Source: Aliiruegeria lutimaris (GTDB lineage: Bacteria; Pseudomonadota; Alphaproteobacteria; Rhodobacterales; Rhodobacteraceae). From it: a stretch of 64,000 bases of DNA. The notes beneath the pieces are model-generated. The model saw nothing but the letters and a program-made list of their open reading frames with translations, made no database searches and had not been told where the DNA came from. Made by a program: the position numbers and the translations under genes. Below, one piece after another: positions 28,700 through 37,991 of this stretch. The stretch covers positions 1 through 64,000 of the forward strand of contig NZ_FNEK01000026.1 of NCBI RefSeq assembly GCF_900099935.1. Reading direction: 5' to 3'. How positions within the stretch are numbered: position 1 is the stretch's first letter; each line of letters starts with the position of its first letter.

Positions 28700-30193
28700 A
28701 TGCAGTTTCTTCGGCGGTCCCTTGTCGGGCTGTTCCTGTTCTCGGTCACGATCGGGATCCTGATCTATGCCGGTATCGTCTTCAACGATGCGGTGCAGGA
28801 GATGCTTGCGCGCGAATCCCATCAAAGGCCCGCCCGGGAGCGGATCATGCCGGTCAATTCGGTCGTGATCGAAGCCGGCACGGCCACGCCCGTGATCACG
28901 GCCTTCGGGCAGGTGCAAAGCCGGCGGATCCTGGAGCTGCGCGCCGGGGCAGGCGGGCGCATCGTCGAGCTTTACGAACAGTTCGATGCCGGTGCCACGG
29001 TCGAGCAGGGCACGTTGCTTGCACAGATCGATCCGACCGATGCGCTCTCTGCGCTGGAGATCGCGCGGACCGAATTGGCCGAGGCCGAAGTCGAGCTGCG
29101 CGATGCCGAACGCAATCTTGTCCTGGTGGGCAACGAGCTGGTCGCCTCCCGCGCGCAGGCGCAGCTTCGCAGCCAGGCTCTGAAACGCCAGCAGGACCTG
29201 GCCAATCGCGGTGTCGGGACGGAAGCGGCCATCGAGACGGCGGCGCTGGCGGAGGCGAGCGCCAACCAGGCGGTTGTCGCCCGCCAATTGGTCGAGGCGG
29301 CAGCGGAGAACCGGGTGGAACAGGCGCGCAACCAACTGGAACGCGCGCGAATTGCGGTGGCCGATGCCGAACGACGGTTGGAAGACACAAAGGTCTATGC
29401 CGCCTTCACCGGCACACTGGCAGGGGTGGATGTAGTCCAGGGCGGGCTCGTCTCGCAGAATGAGCGGCTGGCCACGCTGATCGACCCGACGACGCTCGAG
29501 GTGGATTTCCGCCTCTCGACCACGCAATATGCGCGGCTTCTGGACGAGGCGGGAACGCTGATCAACGCGCCGGTACAAGCCACGCTGGACGTTCTGGGGC
29601 TGGACCTTCTGGCGCAGGGGCGCATCTCGCGGGTGGACGCGCTGGTGGGTGAGGGGCAGACCGGGCGGCTCCTTTTTGCCCGGCTCGACAGTTTTGCCGG
29701 TTTCCGGCCGGGCGACTTCGTGACTGTGCAGGTGCGCGAGCCGGAATTGACCGATGTTGCCGTGCTGCCGGCAACGGCGGTGGATGCGGCCAGTTCGGTT
29801 CTGGTGATCGGACCGGAGAAGCGCCTGACCGTGGCCGAGGTGGAGGTTCTGCGGCGGCAGGGGGACGAGGTGATCGTCTCGGTCGGCACGCTCGCTGGTC
29901 AGCGCATCGTGGCGGAGCGAACACCACTGATCGGACCGGGCGTTCTGGTGCGGGATCTGACCATGCAGGCCGAGGAACGGATGGAGGACAGCGAGTCGAA
30001 CGATGCCGGCGGCTCAAAGGATGCTTCCGAATTGATCGCGCTGACACCTGAGCGCCGCGCGGCGCTTATCGCAGCCGTCGAAGGCAATACACGCATGCCG
30101 GCGGAAGCCCGCGCCCGCGTGCTCTCGCAACTCCAGCAGGAAAAGGTGCCCGCCGGCGTTGTCGAGCGCATCGAAAGCCGGATGGGGGGCTGA
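28700..30193 (+). CDS. RND efflux periplasmic adaptor subunit
   Basis: Membrane-fusion protein joining an RND pump to an outer-membrane channel. The 497 residues include an N-terminal membrane anchor (about 6-29). A lipoyl/barrel-sandwich half (ILELRAGAGGRIVELYEQFDAGATVEQG) follows, then a long alpha-hairpin (about 115-225), and the returning lipoyl half (VYAAFTGTLAGVDVVQGGLV). A C-terminal extension of about 50 residues, rich in Ala, Arg and Glu after residue 440, is unusual. GGAAAGG-like ribosome binding sequence precedes the start. It lies three bases before the pump gene. No outer-membrane factor gene is nearby. Confidence 0.9.
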   Translation: MQFLRRSLVGLFLFSVTIGILIYAGIVFNDAVQEMLARESHQRPARERIMPVNSVVIEAGTATPVITAFGQVQSRRILELRAGAGGRIVELYEQFDAGATVEQGTLLAQIDPTDALSALEIARTELAEAEVELRDAERNLVLVGNELVASRAQAQLRSQALKRQQDLANRGVGTEAAIETAALAEASANQAVVARQLVEAAAENRVEQARNQLERARIAVADAERRLEDTKVYAAFTGTLAGVDVVQGGLVSQNERLATLIDPTTLEVDFRLSTTQYARLLDEAGTLINAPVQATLDVLGLDLLAQGRISRVDALVGEGQTGRLLFARLDSFAGFRPGDFVTVQVREPELTDVAVLPATAVDAASSVLVIGPEKRLTVAEVEVLRRQGDEVIVSVGTLAGQRIVAERTPLIGPGVLVRDLTMQAEERMEDSESNDAGGSKDASELIALTPERRAALIAAVEGNTRMPAEARARVLSQLQQEKVPAGVVERIESRMGG

Positions 30194-30196
30194 TCC

Positions 30197-33100
30197 ATGT
30201 CCAGCGACGATTCCGCGCCGCGCGGATTGCTCTCCTATTTCGCCCGCCACGCGACAGCGGCCAACCTGCTGTTGGTGCTGCTGATCGCGGCGGGGCTGTT
30301 TTCGCTGCCACGGATGCGGGCGCAGTATTTTCCCGACGTGGTTCTGGACGAGGTCAACGTCAATGTCCGCTGGGAAGGGGCGGGCGCCGATGATGTCGAT
30401 ACCGCGATCGTCGAGCTGTTGCAGCCGGTGTTGCTGACCGTGGACGGAGTCGCCTCCTCCTATTCCAGCGCAAAGGAAGGCTCCGCCGCGATCACGCTCG
30501 AATTCGAACCGGGCGTGGATATGGGGCGGGCCGCCGAGGATGTGCAACAGGCCATCGACACGGTGACGACCATGCCTGAAGACGCTGACGATCCGGTCGT
30601 CCGGCGCAGGGCATGGCGCGACAGGGTGTCGGACGTTGTGATCGCCGGACCGGTGGGCGTCGGGCTTCTGGCCGAGTTCACCGACGAGTTCGTGGCTCGC
30701 CTGTTCACCGAAGGGGTGACGCGGACCACGATCCGGGGAGTGGCCGCACCACAGGTCATTGTCGAGGTGCCGACGCTTTCGCTCGTGCGCCACAACGTGA
30801 CCATGGCCGAGATCGCCGATGTCATCGCCGGCGAAGTCGCCGCGGATCCGGCCGGCGATGTGAGCGGCGCCAATGCCCGCGTGCGCACGGGACGCGAGAA
30901 ACGTTCCGCTGAGGAAATTTCCGGCATAACGCTGCGCACCTATGACGATGGCTCGCGGCTGACCATCGGCGACGTGGCCACCATCCGGGTAGAAGGGGTT
31001 GACCGCAACCGCACCTATTTCCGTGGCGCCGATCCGGCGATTTCGGTCCGGGTGGACCGCTCCGCACAGGGCGATGCACTCGATATCCAGGCAAGGGTCG
31101 AGGAGGTGGCACGGGAAATGATGCTCGGCCTGCCGGAAGGGGTGACCATCGAGCTGATCCGGACGCGCTCGGAGGCGATCTCCGGGCGCATCGCCGTGCT
31201 GCTGGAAAATGCCCTGACGGGTCTGGTGCTCGTCGTCGGTCTGCTCTTCCTGTTCCTGAATGCTCGCACGGCGATCTGGGTGGCCGCCGGCATTCCCGTG
31301 GCGCTCTTCTCGGCCATTGCGCTGATGTACGCGGCGGGGCTGACGCTCAACATGATGTCGCTCTTTGCGCTGCTGATCACGCTCGGGATCATCGTGGACG
31401 ATGCGATCGTCGTGGGGGAACATGCCGATTTCCGTGTCCGGCGGCTGGGCGAGGCGCCCATGGTCGCCTCCGAACGGGCGGCGCGGCGGATGATGGGGCC
31501 GGTCTTCTCGGCCACGATCACCACCATTATCGCCTTTTCCGGGCTGACGCTGATCGGTGGCTTCTTCGGCAACCTGATCAAGGAAATCCCCTTTACCGTG
31601 ATCGTGGTGCTGATCGCCTCGCTGGTGGAATGCTTCCTGATCCTGCCGAACCACCTGGCGCATTCGCTGCATGCCGCGAGCGCGCGCGAGGCCTGGTATG
31701 ACTGGCCGTCGCGCATGGTGAACCGGGGTTTCTCCTGGTTCCGGCACAACATCTTCCGCCGTGTCGTCGCCTTCGCGCTTTGGGCGCGCTACACCGTGCT
31801 GGCGGTCATGCTGCTGATCCTGTCCGTGCAGGCGGCCAAGATCGTGACCGGCGATGTGCAATGGCGCTTTTTCAGCGCGCCCGAAGAGGGATCCGTGTCA
31901 GGCAATTTCGCCATGGCGCCGGGCGCCACGCGGGAGGACTCGCTGGTACAGATGCGGGCTTTCCAGGCGGCGGTGGAAGCGCTGGATGCCGAGTATGGTG
32001 AGACCTACGGCACCCGGCCTGTGCTCTATGCGCTGGCCGAAGTGGGCGGCAATACCGGGCGCGGGCTGGCGGGGGCCGATACCAAGGATGCCGACCAGCT
32101 CGGCTCCATCGCCGTCGAGTTGATCGACCCGGACCTGCGCCCCTATTCCAGCTTCCAGTTTGTCTCGGACCTTCAGGACCGTGTGGAACGTCATCCGCTG
32201 GTGGAGACGATCTCCTTCCGCGGCTGGCGCTCGGGGGGCGGTGGCGATGCGCTCGACGTGCAGTTGTTCGGGGCCGGCAATGAAACCCTCAAGGCTGCGG
32301 CCGAGGCGCTCAAGACCGAGGTCGCGCGCTTTGGCGAGGTCTCGGCAGTGGAGGACAACCTCTCCTATGACAAGGAGGAGATGATCCTCGAACTGACGCC
32401 GCAGGGCGCGGCGCTGGGCTTCACCATCGACGAGCTGGGCCGCGTGCTGCGCAACCGGCTGAACGGGATCGAGGCGGCTACCTATCCGGTAGGACCGCGC
32501 AGCGCCGCGATCCGGGTGGAACTGCCGGAAGACGAGCTGACAGCCGATTTCCTGAACCGGACACAGTTGCGCACGCCGGCTGGACAATATGTACCGCTCG
32601 CCGATGTGGTCGAGGTCTCGCGCCGCACCGGTTTCTCGACGATCAACCGCGAGAACGGCATCCGCGTGGTCTCGGTCACCGGTGACATCTCCGAGGACGA
32701 CCCGGCGCGGGCCGAAGAGATCGTGGAAACCCTGCGCAATGATATCCTGCCGGAAATCGCCGAGGCGCACGGGGTGCAATGGCGCCTGTCGGGGCTGGCG
32801 GAGCAGGAACAGGATTTCCTGACCGACGCCTTTGTCGGCTATGGGCTGTGCCTGATGGGGATCTACCTGACGCTGGCTTGGGTGTTTTCGAGCTGGACGC
32901 GGCCGGTTCTGATCATGGCGGTGATTCCCTTCGGGCTGATCGGAACGGTCTACGGCCACCAGGCATGGGACATGCCGCTCTCCATGTTCACGATCATCGG
33001 GCTCATCGGCATGTCCGGCATCATCATCAACGATTCCATCGTGCTGGTGACGACAGTGGATGAGTACTCCCGCGACCGCGGGCTTGTTCCGGCGGTGGTC

Positions 33101-33613
33101 GACGCGGCGGCGGACCGGCTCCGGCCGGTGCTGCTGACGACGCTGACAACCGTGATCGGCCTGACGCCGCTGCTCTACGAGCCGTCCCGGCAGGCGCAGT
33201 TCCTCAAGCCGACCGTGATCACCCTCGTTTACGGTTTGGGCTTTGGCGTTGTGCTCGTGCTGTTGATGGTCCCGGCACTTCTGGCGGTCCAGAAGGATGT
33301 GCAGCGGCAGGTGCAGGCGCTGCGCCGGGCGCTCAGCGAACGGGCGCGCGCGGGGATGGTCAACGCCCTGACCTGGGTCGCCCTGCTGGCCGTCCTCGCG
33401 CTTCTGGCAGCGACATTCGGCAGCTTCCTGAAGGATGGGGTCATCTGGCCGCCACTGGCCGGGCTGCTGCCATTCGAGGCGACCAGCCCCTTGACCGTTC
33501 TGCTGCTGTTTCTCGCGGGAAGCTGGGCGATCACGACCGGGATCTTCCTGCTCGGGGCGTTCTGGATGCTGGTTTCCGGGCGCCGGAAGGACTCTGCCGA
33601 GAGCGCTGTCTAG
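30197..33613 (+). CDS. RND family efflux pump permease (AcrB/HAE1 type)
   Basis: Proton-driven trimeric exporter. The 1138 residues show the standard duplicated layout: membrane helix 1 near 15-35, a large periplasmic domain, helices 2-6, a second periplasmic domain and helices 8-12. The proton-relay Asp pair D401/D402 lies in LGIIVDDAIVV in helix 4. The usual protein ends near residue 1040 (VPALLAVQKDVQRQ). Here an extra tail of about 95 residues adds two further hydrophobic segments (ALTWVALLAVLALLAATFG and LTVLLLFLAGSWAITTGIFL). Substrate unknown. Confidence 0.92.
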   Translation: MSSDDSAPRGLLSYFARHATAANLLLVLLIAAGLFSLPRMRAQYFPDVVLDEVNVNVRWEGAGADDVDTAIVELLQPVLLTVDGVASSYSSAKEGSAAITLEFEPGVDMGRAAEDVQQAIDTVTTMPEDADDPVVRRRAWRDRVSDVVIAGPVGVGLLAEFTDEFVARLFTEGVTRTTIRGVAAPQVIVEVPTLSLVRHNVTMAEIADVIAGEVAADPAGDVSGANARVRTGREKRSAEEISGITLRTYDDGSRLTIGDVATIRVEGVDRNRTYFRGADPAISVRVDRSAQGDALDIQARVEEVAREMMLGLPEGVTIELIRTRSEAISGRIAVLLENALTGLVLVVGLLFLFLNARTAIWVAAGIPVALFSAIALMYAAGLTLNMMSLFALLITLGIIVDDAIVVGEHADFRVRRLGEAPMVASERAARRMMGPVFSATITTIIAFSGLTLIGGFFGNLIKEIPFTVIVVLIASLVECFLILPNHLAHSLHAASAREAWYDWPSRMVNRGFSWFRHNIFRRVVAFALWARYTVLAVMLLILSVQAAKIVTGDVQWRFFSAPEEGSVSGNFAMAPGATREDSLVQMRAFQAAVEALDAEYGETYGTRPVLYALAEVGGNTGRGLAGADTKDADQLGSIAVELIDPDLRPYSSFQFVSDLQDRVERHPLVETISFRGWRSGGGGDALDVQLFGAGNETLKAAAEALKTEVARFGEVSAVEDNLSYDKEEMILELTPQGAALGFTIDELGRVLRNRLNGIEAATYPVGPRSAAIRVELPEDELTADFLNRTQLRTPAGQYVPLADVVEVSRRTGFSTINRENGIRVVSVTGDISEDDPARAEEIVETLRNDILPEIAEAHGVQWRLSGLAEQEQDFLTDAFVGYGLCLMGIYLTLAWVFSSWTRPVLIMAVIPFGLIGTVYGHQAWDMPLSMFTIIGLIGMSGIIINDSIVLVTTVDEYSRDRGLVPAVVDAAADRLRPVLLTTLTTVIGLTPLLYEPSRQAQFLKPTVITLVYGLGFGVVLVLLMVPALLAVQKDVQRQVQALRRALSERARAGMVNALTWVALLAVLALLAATFGSFLKDGVIWPPLAGLLPFEATSPLTVLLLFLAGSWAITTGIFLLGAFWMLVSGRRKDSAESAV

Positions 33614-33639
33614 GGCCGCACAGCGCCTCTTGCCGCGCT

Positions 33640-34467
33640 CTAATTCGTGGTGCAGCCGCGAATGTCGACGGAATTCGTCGTTCCTATCACGGTAAAGCGC
33701 AGGGCGCTGCGGCTGAGCGCCATGGGCTTGCCATTGGGCGGCACGAGATCGGCCTGGACGGCCAGTGCATTGCCCTGCCGTTGAACTTCCGGCTCGGAAA
33801 CCCAGATCCGCGGATCGCCAGCCTCGACCATGGCAACTTCCTCGCCCTGCAACCGGGGCATCTCGATTCGGGCCGAGAGCCTTAGCCCGTCTGAAATCGG
33901 CGACAGGTCACATTTCACGTTACGCACCCCGGCCCGGCTGGCCGAGCGGGGCTGGTTTGCCAGCGCGGTGTGGATTTCGGGGTCTGAATGGCCTGGCCCC
34001 TCCAGCCATGCATCGACCTTGAGATGCGCCGGCATGCAGATGGTTTCGCAGACGCCGAGATCGACCTCGCCCTTGAGACGGATCGGTGTGCCGGCATTCT
34101 TGGGATGAAGCTCGATCGGCAGGATTAGCTCGTCTTTGTAGCCGACCGAGCGCAGTCCGTAGTTGGTGAAAACCTCGGGGCTGGGCCAGTGATAGCTGAC
34201 GCCTTGCAGGTTCTCCGAGCCCGACCAGTTGAAGACGGGCGGGATGCCCGCCTCACCGGGCGCGCGCCAATAGGTTTTCCAGCCGGGCGTCAGCGTGAGG
34301 TGCAGAGCGGCCATCCGAGTGCCGTCCTTGGTCATCCAGCCTTCGCGTATCTCGGCCTGAACCACGTTTTCCGGCAGCCCGCCCGCCTGTCCGGCAAGAG
34401 GCAAGAGCCCGGCAAGCATTGTTGCGAGGGTGAGGGCGGCATTATGGAGATGGATTCTGCACTTCAT
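33640..34467 (-). CDS. Periplasmic DsbD N-terminal-domain protein
   Basis: Exported 275-residue protein resembling the N-terminal (alpha) domain of the thiol-disulphide protein DsbD, without the DsbD membrane or thioredoxin domains. The ATG at 34467 (MKCRIHLH) gives a signal peptide ending near GQAGG. Family features are LTPGWKTYWRAPGEAGIPP and the Cys pair in DLGVCETICMPAHLKV, and a C-terminal CTTN. It converges with the RND gene and is divergent from the AlgH-like gene. It may accept reducing equivalents in the periplasm; this is family inference. Confidence 0.82.
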   Translation of the reverse strand: MKCRIHLHNAALTLATMLAGLLPLAGQAGGLPENVVQAEIREGWMTKDGTRMAALHLTLTPGWKTYWRAPGEAGIPPVFNWSGSENLQGVSYHWPSPEVFTNYGLRSVGYKDELILPIELHPKNAGTPIRLKGEVDLGVCETICMPAHLKVDAWLEGPGHSDPEIHTALANQPRSASRAGVRNVKCDLSPISDGLRLSARIEMPRLQGEEVAMVEAGDPRIWVSEPEVQRQGNALAVQADLVPPNGKPMALSRSALRFTVIGTTNSVDIRGCTTN

Positions 34468-34581
34468 GGCGCAGAGCATATGCAGCGCGTTCGCCATGGG
34501 AAATCACATAATGGCGACGGATCGCCTCCGTGTGTTCACGGCCACTTGTACCCCATGAAATCCGCCCTCATTGTTAGAGAC

Positions 34582-35157
34582 ATGCAAGAGACTAACCCAC
34601 CCATGGACCTGTCCGGAAAACTGCTGATCGCCATGCCCGGCATGGGCGACCCCCGGTTCGATCATTCCGTCATCTATATCTGTGCCCATTCGGAGGAAGG
34701 GGCGATGGGGTTGATCATCAACCAACCGGCAGCGGACCTCGCCTTTGGTGACCTGTTGGAACAGCTCGAGATCGACACCAGCGACGAAAGCCTGCCGACC
34801 CAGATCCATATCGGCGGGCCGGTGGAGCATGGCCGTGGGTTCGTCTTGCATTCGGGAGAGTATGACATTGCCGAATCGACGCTCCGGGTGGACGCGGAAT
34901 TCGGCATGACGGCGACGCTGGAGATCCTGGAGGACATGGCCCTGCGCCGTGGCCCCCGGCAGGCGCTGCTGGCGCTGGGCTATTCGGGCTGGGCCCCGGG
35001 ACAGCTCGAAGGCGAGATCGCGCAGAACGGGTGGCTCACCTGCGACGCGACGCCGGAGCTGGTTTTCTCAACCGAGAATGGCAGTAAGTGGGAAAGGGCG
35101 CTGAAGACGCTCGGGATCGATCCGATGACCCTGAGCGCCGCCGCCGGACGCGCCTGA
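34582..35157 (+). CDS. YqgE/AlgH family protein (UPF0301)
   Basis: Conserved protein of unknown biochemical function. The core begins MDLSGKLLIAMPGMGDPRF and contains the family signatures GLIINQP, IHIGGPVEHGRGFVLHS and ALLALGYSGWAPGQLEGEI. Start choice is uncertain: ATGs at 34555, 34582 and 34603 are all in frame; 34582 (191 residues) has a purine-rich TAGAGAC just upstream. It converges with the TIGR02186 gene, leaving four bases between stops. Confidence 0.85.
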   Translation: MQETNPPMDLSGKLLIAMPGMGDPRFDHSVIYICAHSEEGAMGLIINQPAADLAFGDLLEQLEIDTSDESLPTQIHIGGPVEHGRGFVLHSGEYDIAESTLRVDAEFGMTATLEILEDMALRRGPRQALLALGYSGWAPGQLEGEIAQNGWLTCDATPELVFSTENGSKWERALKTLGIDPMTLSAAAGRA

Positions 35158-35161
35158 GCGC

Positions 35162-35941
35162 TCAGGAGCCACGCGCGTAGCGGAACGCGGCAGAGGCGCC
35201 CCAGCCGGCTGCGATCGCGATTGCCAACGACAGCAGGCCATAGAGCAGCGCTTGATCCTGCGCGAGATTATAGACCCAGCGTTCGATTCCGACCTTGCGG
35301 ACATGCAGCACTCGGGTGAAGTCGGCGACAACCTGTCCGTCGCGGGTCAGGAAGATCCGGGTGGTGTAATCGCCTTCGACGAGATTCGCTGGCAAGTTGA
35401 TATCGGAGCGGAACAGCGTCTGGTCGATCACCCTGACGCTGTTCGGGATCACTTCGTAATCGCCGGTGTCTTCACGGATGCGAATCAGCGCCTCCACGAA
35501 GGAGTCGGCATCCTCAACCTCGCCCGCTGCGCCCGCCGAGCGGACCGCCAGCGGGATCGAGATCGAATGGCGCAAGTCTTCGGAGTCTGACAGGATTTCC
35601 TCCAGCGGTTGGGAGGAGGCGATCTTGTAAAGGGTCGGGGCCGCATCGATCTGCAGCGCTTCGGCGTTTATCCAGATTCCGGCCCGGCGGTCCTTCTTGC
35701 GAACGGTCACCGGTTCCAGCGGGCCGGAGACGGTCACAATCACGTCGATCGGGTCGAGGACCGGATAGGATTTCGGTCGGCTTTCTTCCGTATGTTTCAC
35801 GGCGCCGAAGACGAGGATATGGGAGCCGGCGAAACTCGCGGTGATGGAAACGCGGCTCTGGCTGAGATCGGCGACGACGGTTTGTGCGGCGGCCGGGAGC
35901 GCGGCGAGCAGGAAGGCGATGATCAGGAGTGCAAAGCGCAT
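35162..35941 (-). CDS. TIGR02186 family exported membrane-anchored protein
   Basis: Conserved alphaproteobacterial protein of unknown function. The 259 residues begin with a signal peptide (MRFALLIIAFLLAALPAAAQ). A long periplasmic region of beta-rich character follows (about 22-225), with one C-terminal membrane helix (about 232-252, LLYGLLSLAIAIAAGWGASA). It is two bases downstream of a TauE/SafE exporter gene and surely co-transcribed, so a role with sulphur-oxyanion or anion export is a reasonable guess. Confidence 0.8.
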   Translation of the reverse strand: MRFALLIIAFLLAALPAAAQTVVADLSQSRVSITASFAGSHILVFGAVKHTEESRPKSYPVLDPIDVIVTVSGPLEPVTVRKKDRRAGIWINAEALQIDAAPTLYKIASSQPLEEILSDSEDLRHSISIPLAVRSAGAAGEVEDADSFVEALIRIREDTGDYEVIPNSVRVIDQTLFRSDINLPANLVEGDYTTRIFLTRDGQVVADFTRVLHVRKVGIERWVYNLAQDQALLYGLLSLAIAIAAGWGASAAFRYARGS

Positions 35942-35943
35942 GG

Positions 35944-36867
35944 TCAGTGCCCTCCCGATACGCCGAGAGAGTAGAGCTCGGCGGGTTGCAGCAGCAGGTC
36001 CGATGCCAGCTTGCCGCAGACAAGAAGCACCATGCCCGCGAGCAGCACCCGGAGTTGCTCGGCCTTGAGCCGGGTGCCGATCTGGGTGCCGATCTGCGCG
36101 CCGATCACGCCGCCAACCAGCAGCAGGACGGCAAGCGCCATGTCCACCGTGTGGTTCGTCGTGGCGTGCAGCAGCGTCGTGAAGCCGGTGACAAGGATGA
36201 TCTGGAACAGCGAGGTCCCGACCACGACCTTGGTCGGCATGCCGAGGATATAGATCATCGCCGGCACCATGATGAAACCGCCGCCCACACCCATGATGGC
36301 GGCGAGGATGCCGACGAACACCCCCACCAGTACCGGCGGGATCACCGAGATGTAGAGGCCGGAGGTGCGGAAGCGCATCTTGAAGGGGAGTGTCTGCACC
36401 CAGCTGCGCTGGCGCCGCTTCGGCGGCGGGGCCATCTCGGGATTGCGCGCGCGCCGAATGGCTCCGAGCGATTCGATGAACATCAGCGTGCCGACGATGC
36501 CGAGAAAGAACACGTAGCTCAGGGTGATCAGCAGGTCGACCTGGCCGAGCGATTTCAGGAAGTTGAAGAGGATCACGCCGAGCCCGGCGCCGATGAGGCC
36601 GCCAATCTGCAGCACGATCCCCATGCGGATATCGACCGTCTTCTTTCGCAGATGCGCCAGAACGCCCGAAAAGGAGGAGGCCACGATCTGGTTGGCCTCA
36701 GTGGCCACGGCCACCGCCGGAGGAATTCCGATGAACATCAGCAGCGGTGTCATGAGGAAGCCACCTCCGACCCCGAACATGCCCGACAGGATTCCGACCA
36801 TGCCGCCCAGACCGAGGAGCATGAATGCGTTGACGGAAACTTCTGCAATCGGAAGGTAAATCTGCAT
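35944..36867 (-). CDS. TauE/SafE family anion exporter, paralogue 1
   Basis: Integral membrane protein of the sulphite exporter TauE/SafE family; 307 residues with about eight helices. The duplicated family signature appears as GIFGVGGGFLMTPLL-like in the first half (about 37-50) and MGVGGGFIMVPAMIYILGMP in the second. It is closely related to the next gene upstream, with long identical stretches such as MIYILGMPTKVVVGTSLFQ. Located between its paralogue and the TIGR02186 gene in one minus-strand unit. Confidence 0.87.
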   Translation of the reverse strand: MQIYLPIAEVSVNAFMLLGLGGMVGILSGMFGVGGGFLMTPLLMFIGIPPAVAVATEANQIVASSFSGVLAHLRKKTVDIRMGIVLQIGGLIGAGLGVILFNFLKSLGQVDLLITLSYVFFLGIVGTLMFIESLGAIRRARNPEMAPPPKRRQRSWVQTLPFKMRFRTSGLYISVIPPVLVGVFVGILAAIMGVGGGFIMVPAMIYILGMPTKVVVGTSLFQIILVTGFTTLLHATTNHTVDMALAVLLLVGGVIGAQIGTQIGTRLKAEQLRVLLAGMVLLVCGKLASDLLLQPAELYSLGVSGGH

Positions 36868-36967
36868 GTTTCAACCCTAGACGCGCAGCCGTAACCGGGG
36901 CAACGGTGCTGACGCCCGGGCTTCTGAAATGTCGCTTCGCCGTTGCCGCGGCGCCCCACGCGCCCGC

Positions 36968-37882
36968 TCATTGGACCGCGGCGATGGAAAAGAGTTCGCC
37001 AGGCGGCAGGGCGAGGTCGAACCCGAGCTTCAGGCAGACCGTCAGCACCAGCAGGGCGAGCAGGATTCGCAGCTGTTCGGCCTTGAGCTTCGCACCGATC
37101 ATGGCGCCGAACTGGGCGCCGATCACGCCCCCGATCAGCAGTACCGTCGCCAGGAAGACATCGACCGTGTGGTTGGTGACCGCATGCATGAGCGCGGTTG
37201 CGCCGGAGACGAGGATCACCTGGAAGAGCGAGGTGCCGACCACCACCTTGGTCGGCATGCCGAGGATATAGATCATCGCCGGCACAAGGATGAAGCCGCC
37301 GCCGATACCCATGATCGCCGAGAGTATGCCGACCACGACGCCCACCAGCACCGGCGGGATCACCGAGATAAAGAGGCCCGAGGCGCGGAAGCGGCGCTTG
37401 ATGGGCCAGGTATGGACCCAGTTGCGCTGCCGTCGTGTGATCCGAACTGGTTTTTGCTGCTTCGCCCGCCGGATCGCCCCGAGCGCCTCCACGAACATCA
37501 GCAGCCCCACCGCGCCGAGAAAGACGACGTAGAAGAGGGTAATCAGCAGGTCGACCTGTCCGAGCGACTTGAGCAGGTTGAACAGCCCCATGCCGAGGAC
37601 CGCGCCGACCAGCCCGCCGCCCTGAAGCGCAAGCCCCATGCGGACGTCCACCGTTCCGCGCCGCAGATGCGCCAGGACGCCGGAAACCGAGGAGGCCATG
37701 ATCTGGTTCGCGCTGGTCGCAACGGCCACCGCCGGCGGCACGCCAATAAAGAACAGCAGGGGCGTCAGCAGGAAGCCACCGCCGACGCCGAATATCCCCG
37801 ACAACACCCCAACCATCCCGCCCAAGCCGAGCAGGAGGAAGAAGTCGACCGATATCTGGGCAATCGGCAAGTAGATCTGCAT
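36968..37882 (-). CDS. TauE/SafE family anion exporter, paralogue 2
   Basis: Same family as the adjacent gene; 304 residues. Both N-termini read MQIYLPIA followed by related helices, both contain the MIYILGMPTKVVVGTSLFQ stretch, and both end their second half with KLKAEQLRILLA-type sequence. This is a tandem duplication that has diverged. The gene lies 100 bases upstream of paralogue 1 and first in the unit. Substrate is unknown; sulphite, sulphoacetate or other organosulphonate-derived anions are the family norm. Confidence 0.87.
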   Translation of the reverse strand: MQIYLPIAQISVDFFLLLGLGGMVGVLSGIFGVGGGFLLTPLLFFIGVPPAVAVATSANQIMASSVSGVLAHLRRGTVDVRMGLALQGGGLVGAVLGMGLFNLLKSLGQVDLLITLFYVVFLGAVGLLMFVEALGAIRRAKQQKPVRITRRQRNWVHTWPIKRRFRASGLFISVIPPVLVGVVVGILSAIMGIGGGFILVPAMIYILGMPTKVVVGTSLFQVILVSGATALMHAVTNHTVDVFLATVLLIGGVIGAQFGAMIGAKLKAEQLRILLALLVLTVCLKLGFDLALPPGELFSIAAVQ

Positions 37883-37967
37883 GCCGCGCTGCTAGTCCGG
37901 TGGAACCCGCATTTCAACAGGCATTTCACGAATGCCCGATTTGCGTCCGACCCCCCGGTACCTACAG

Positions 37968-37991
37968 TGAGCCCGGGAATTTCCGGGCTCA
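37968..37991 (-). terminator. Hairpin at the end of the BMP-type ABC transporter operon
   Basis: TGAGCCCGG (37968-37976) pairs with CCGGGCTCA (37983-37991) around a six-base loop. The stem includes the stop codon of the last permease gene. No T tract follows, so it may be a factor-dependent or mRNA-stabilising end. Confidence 0.45.
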
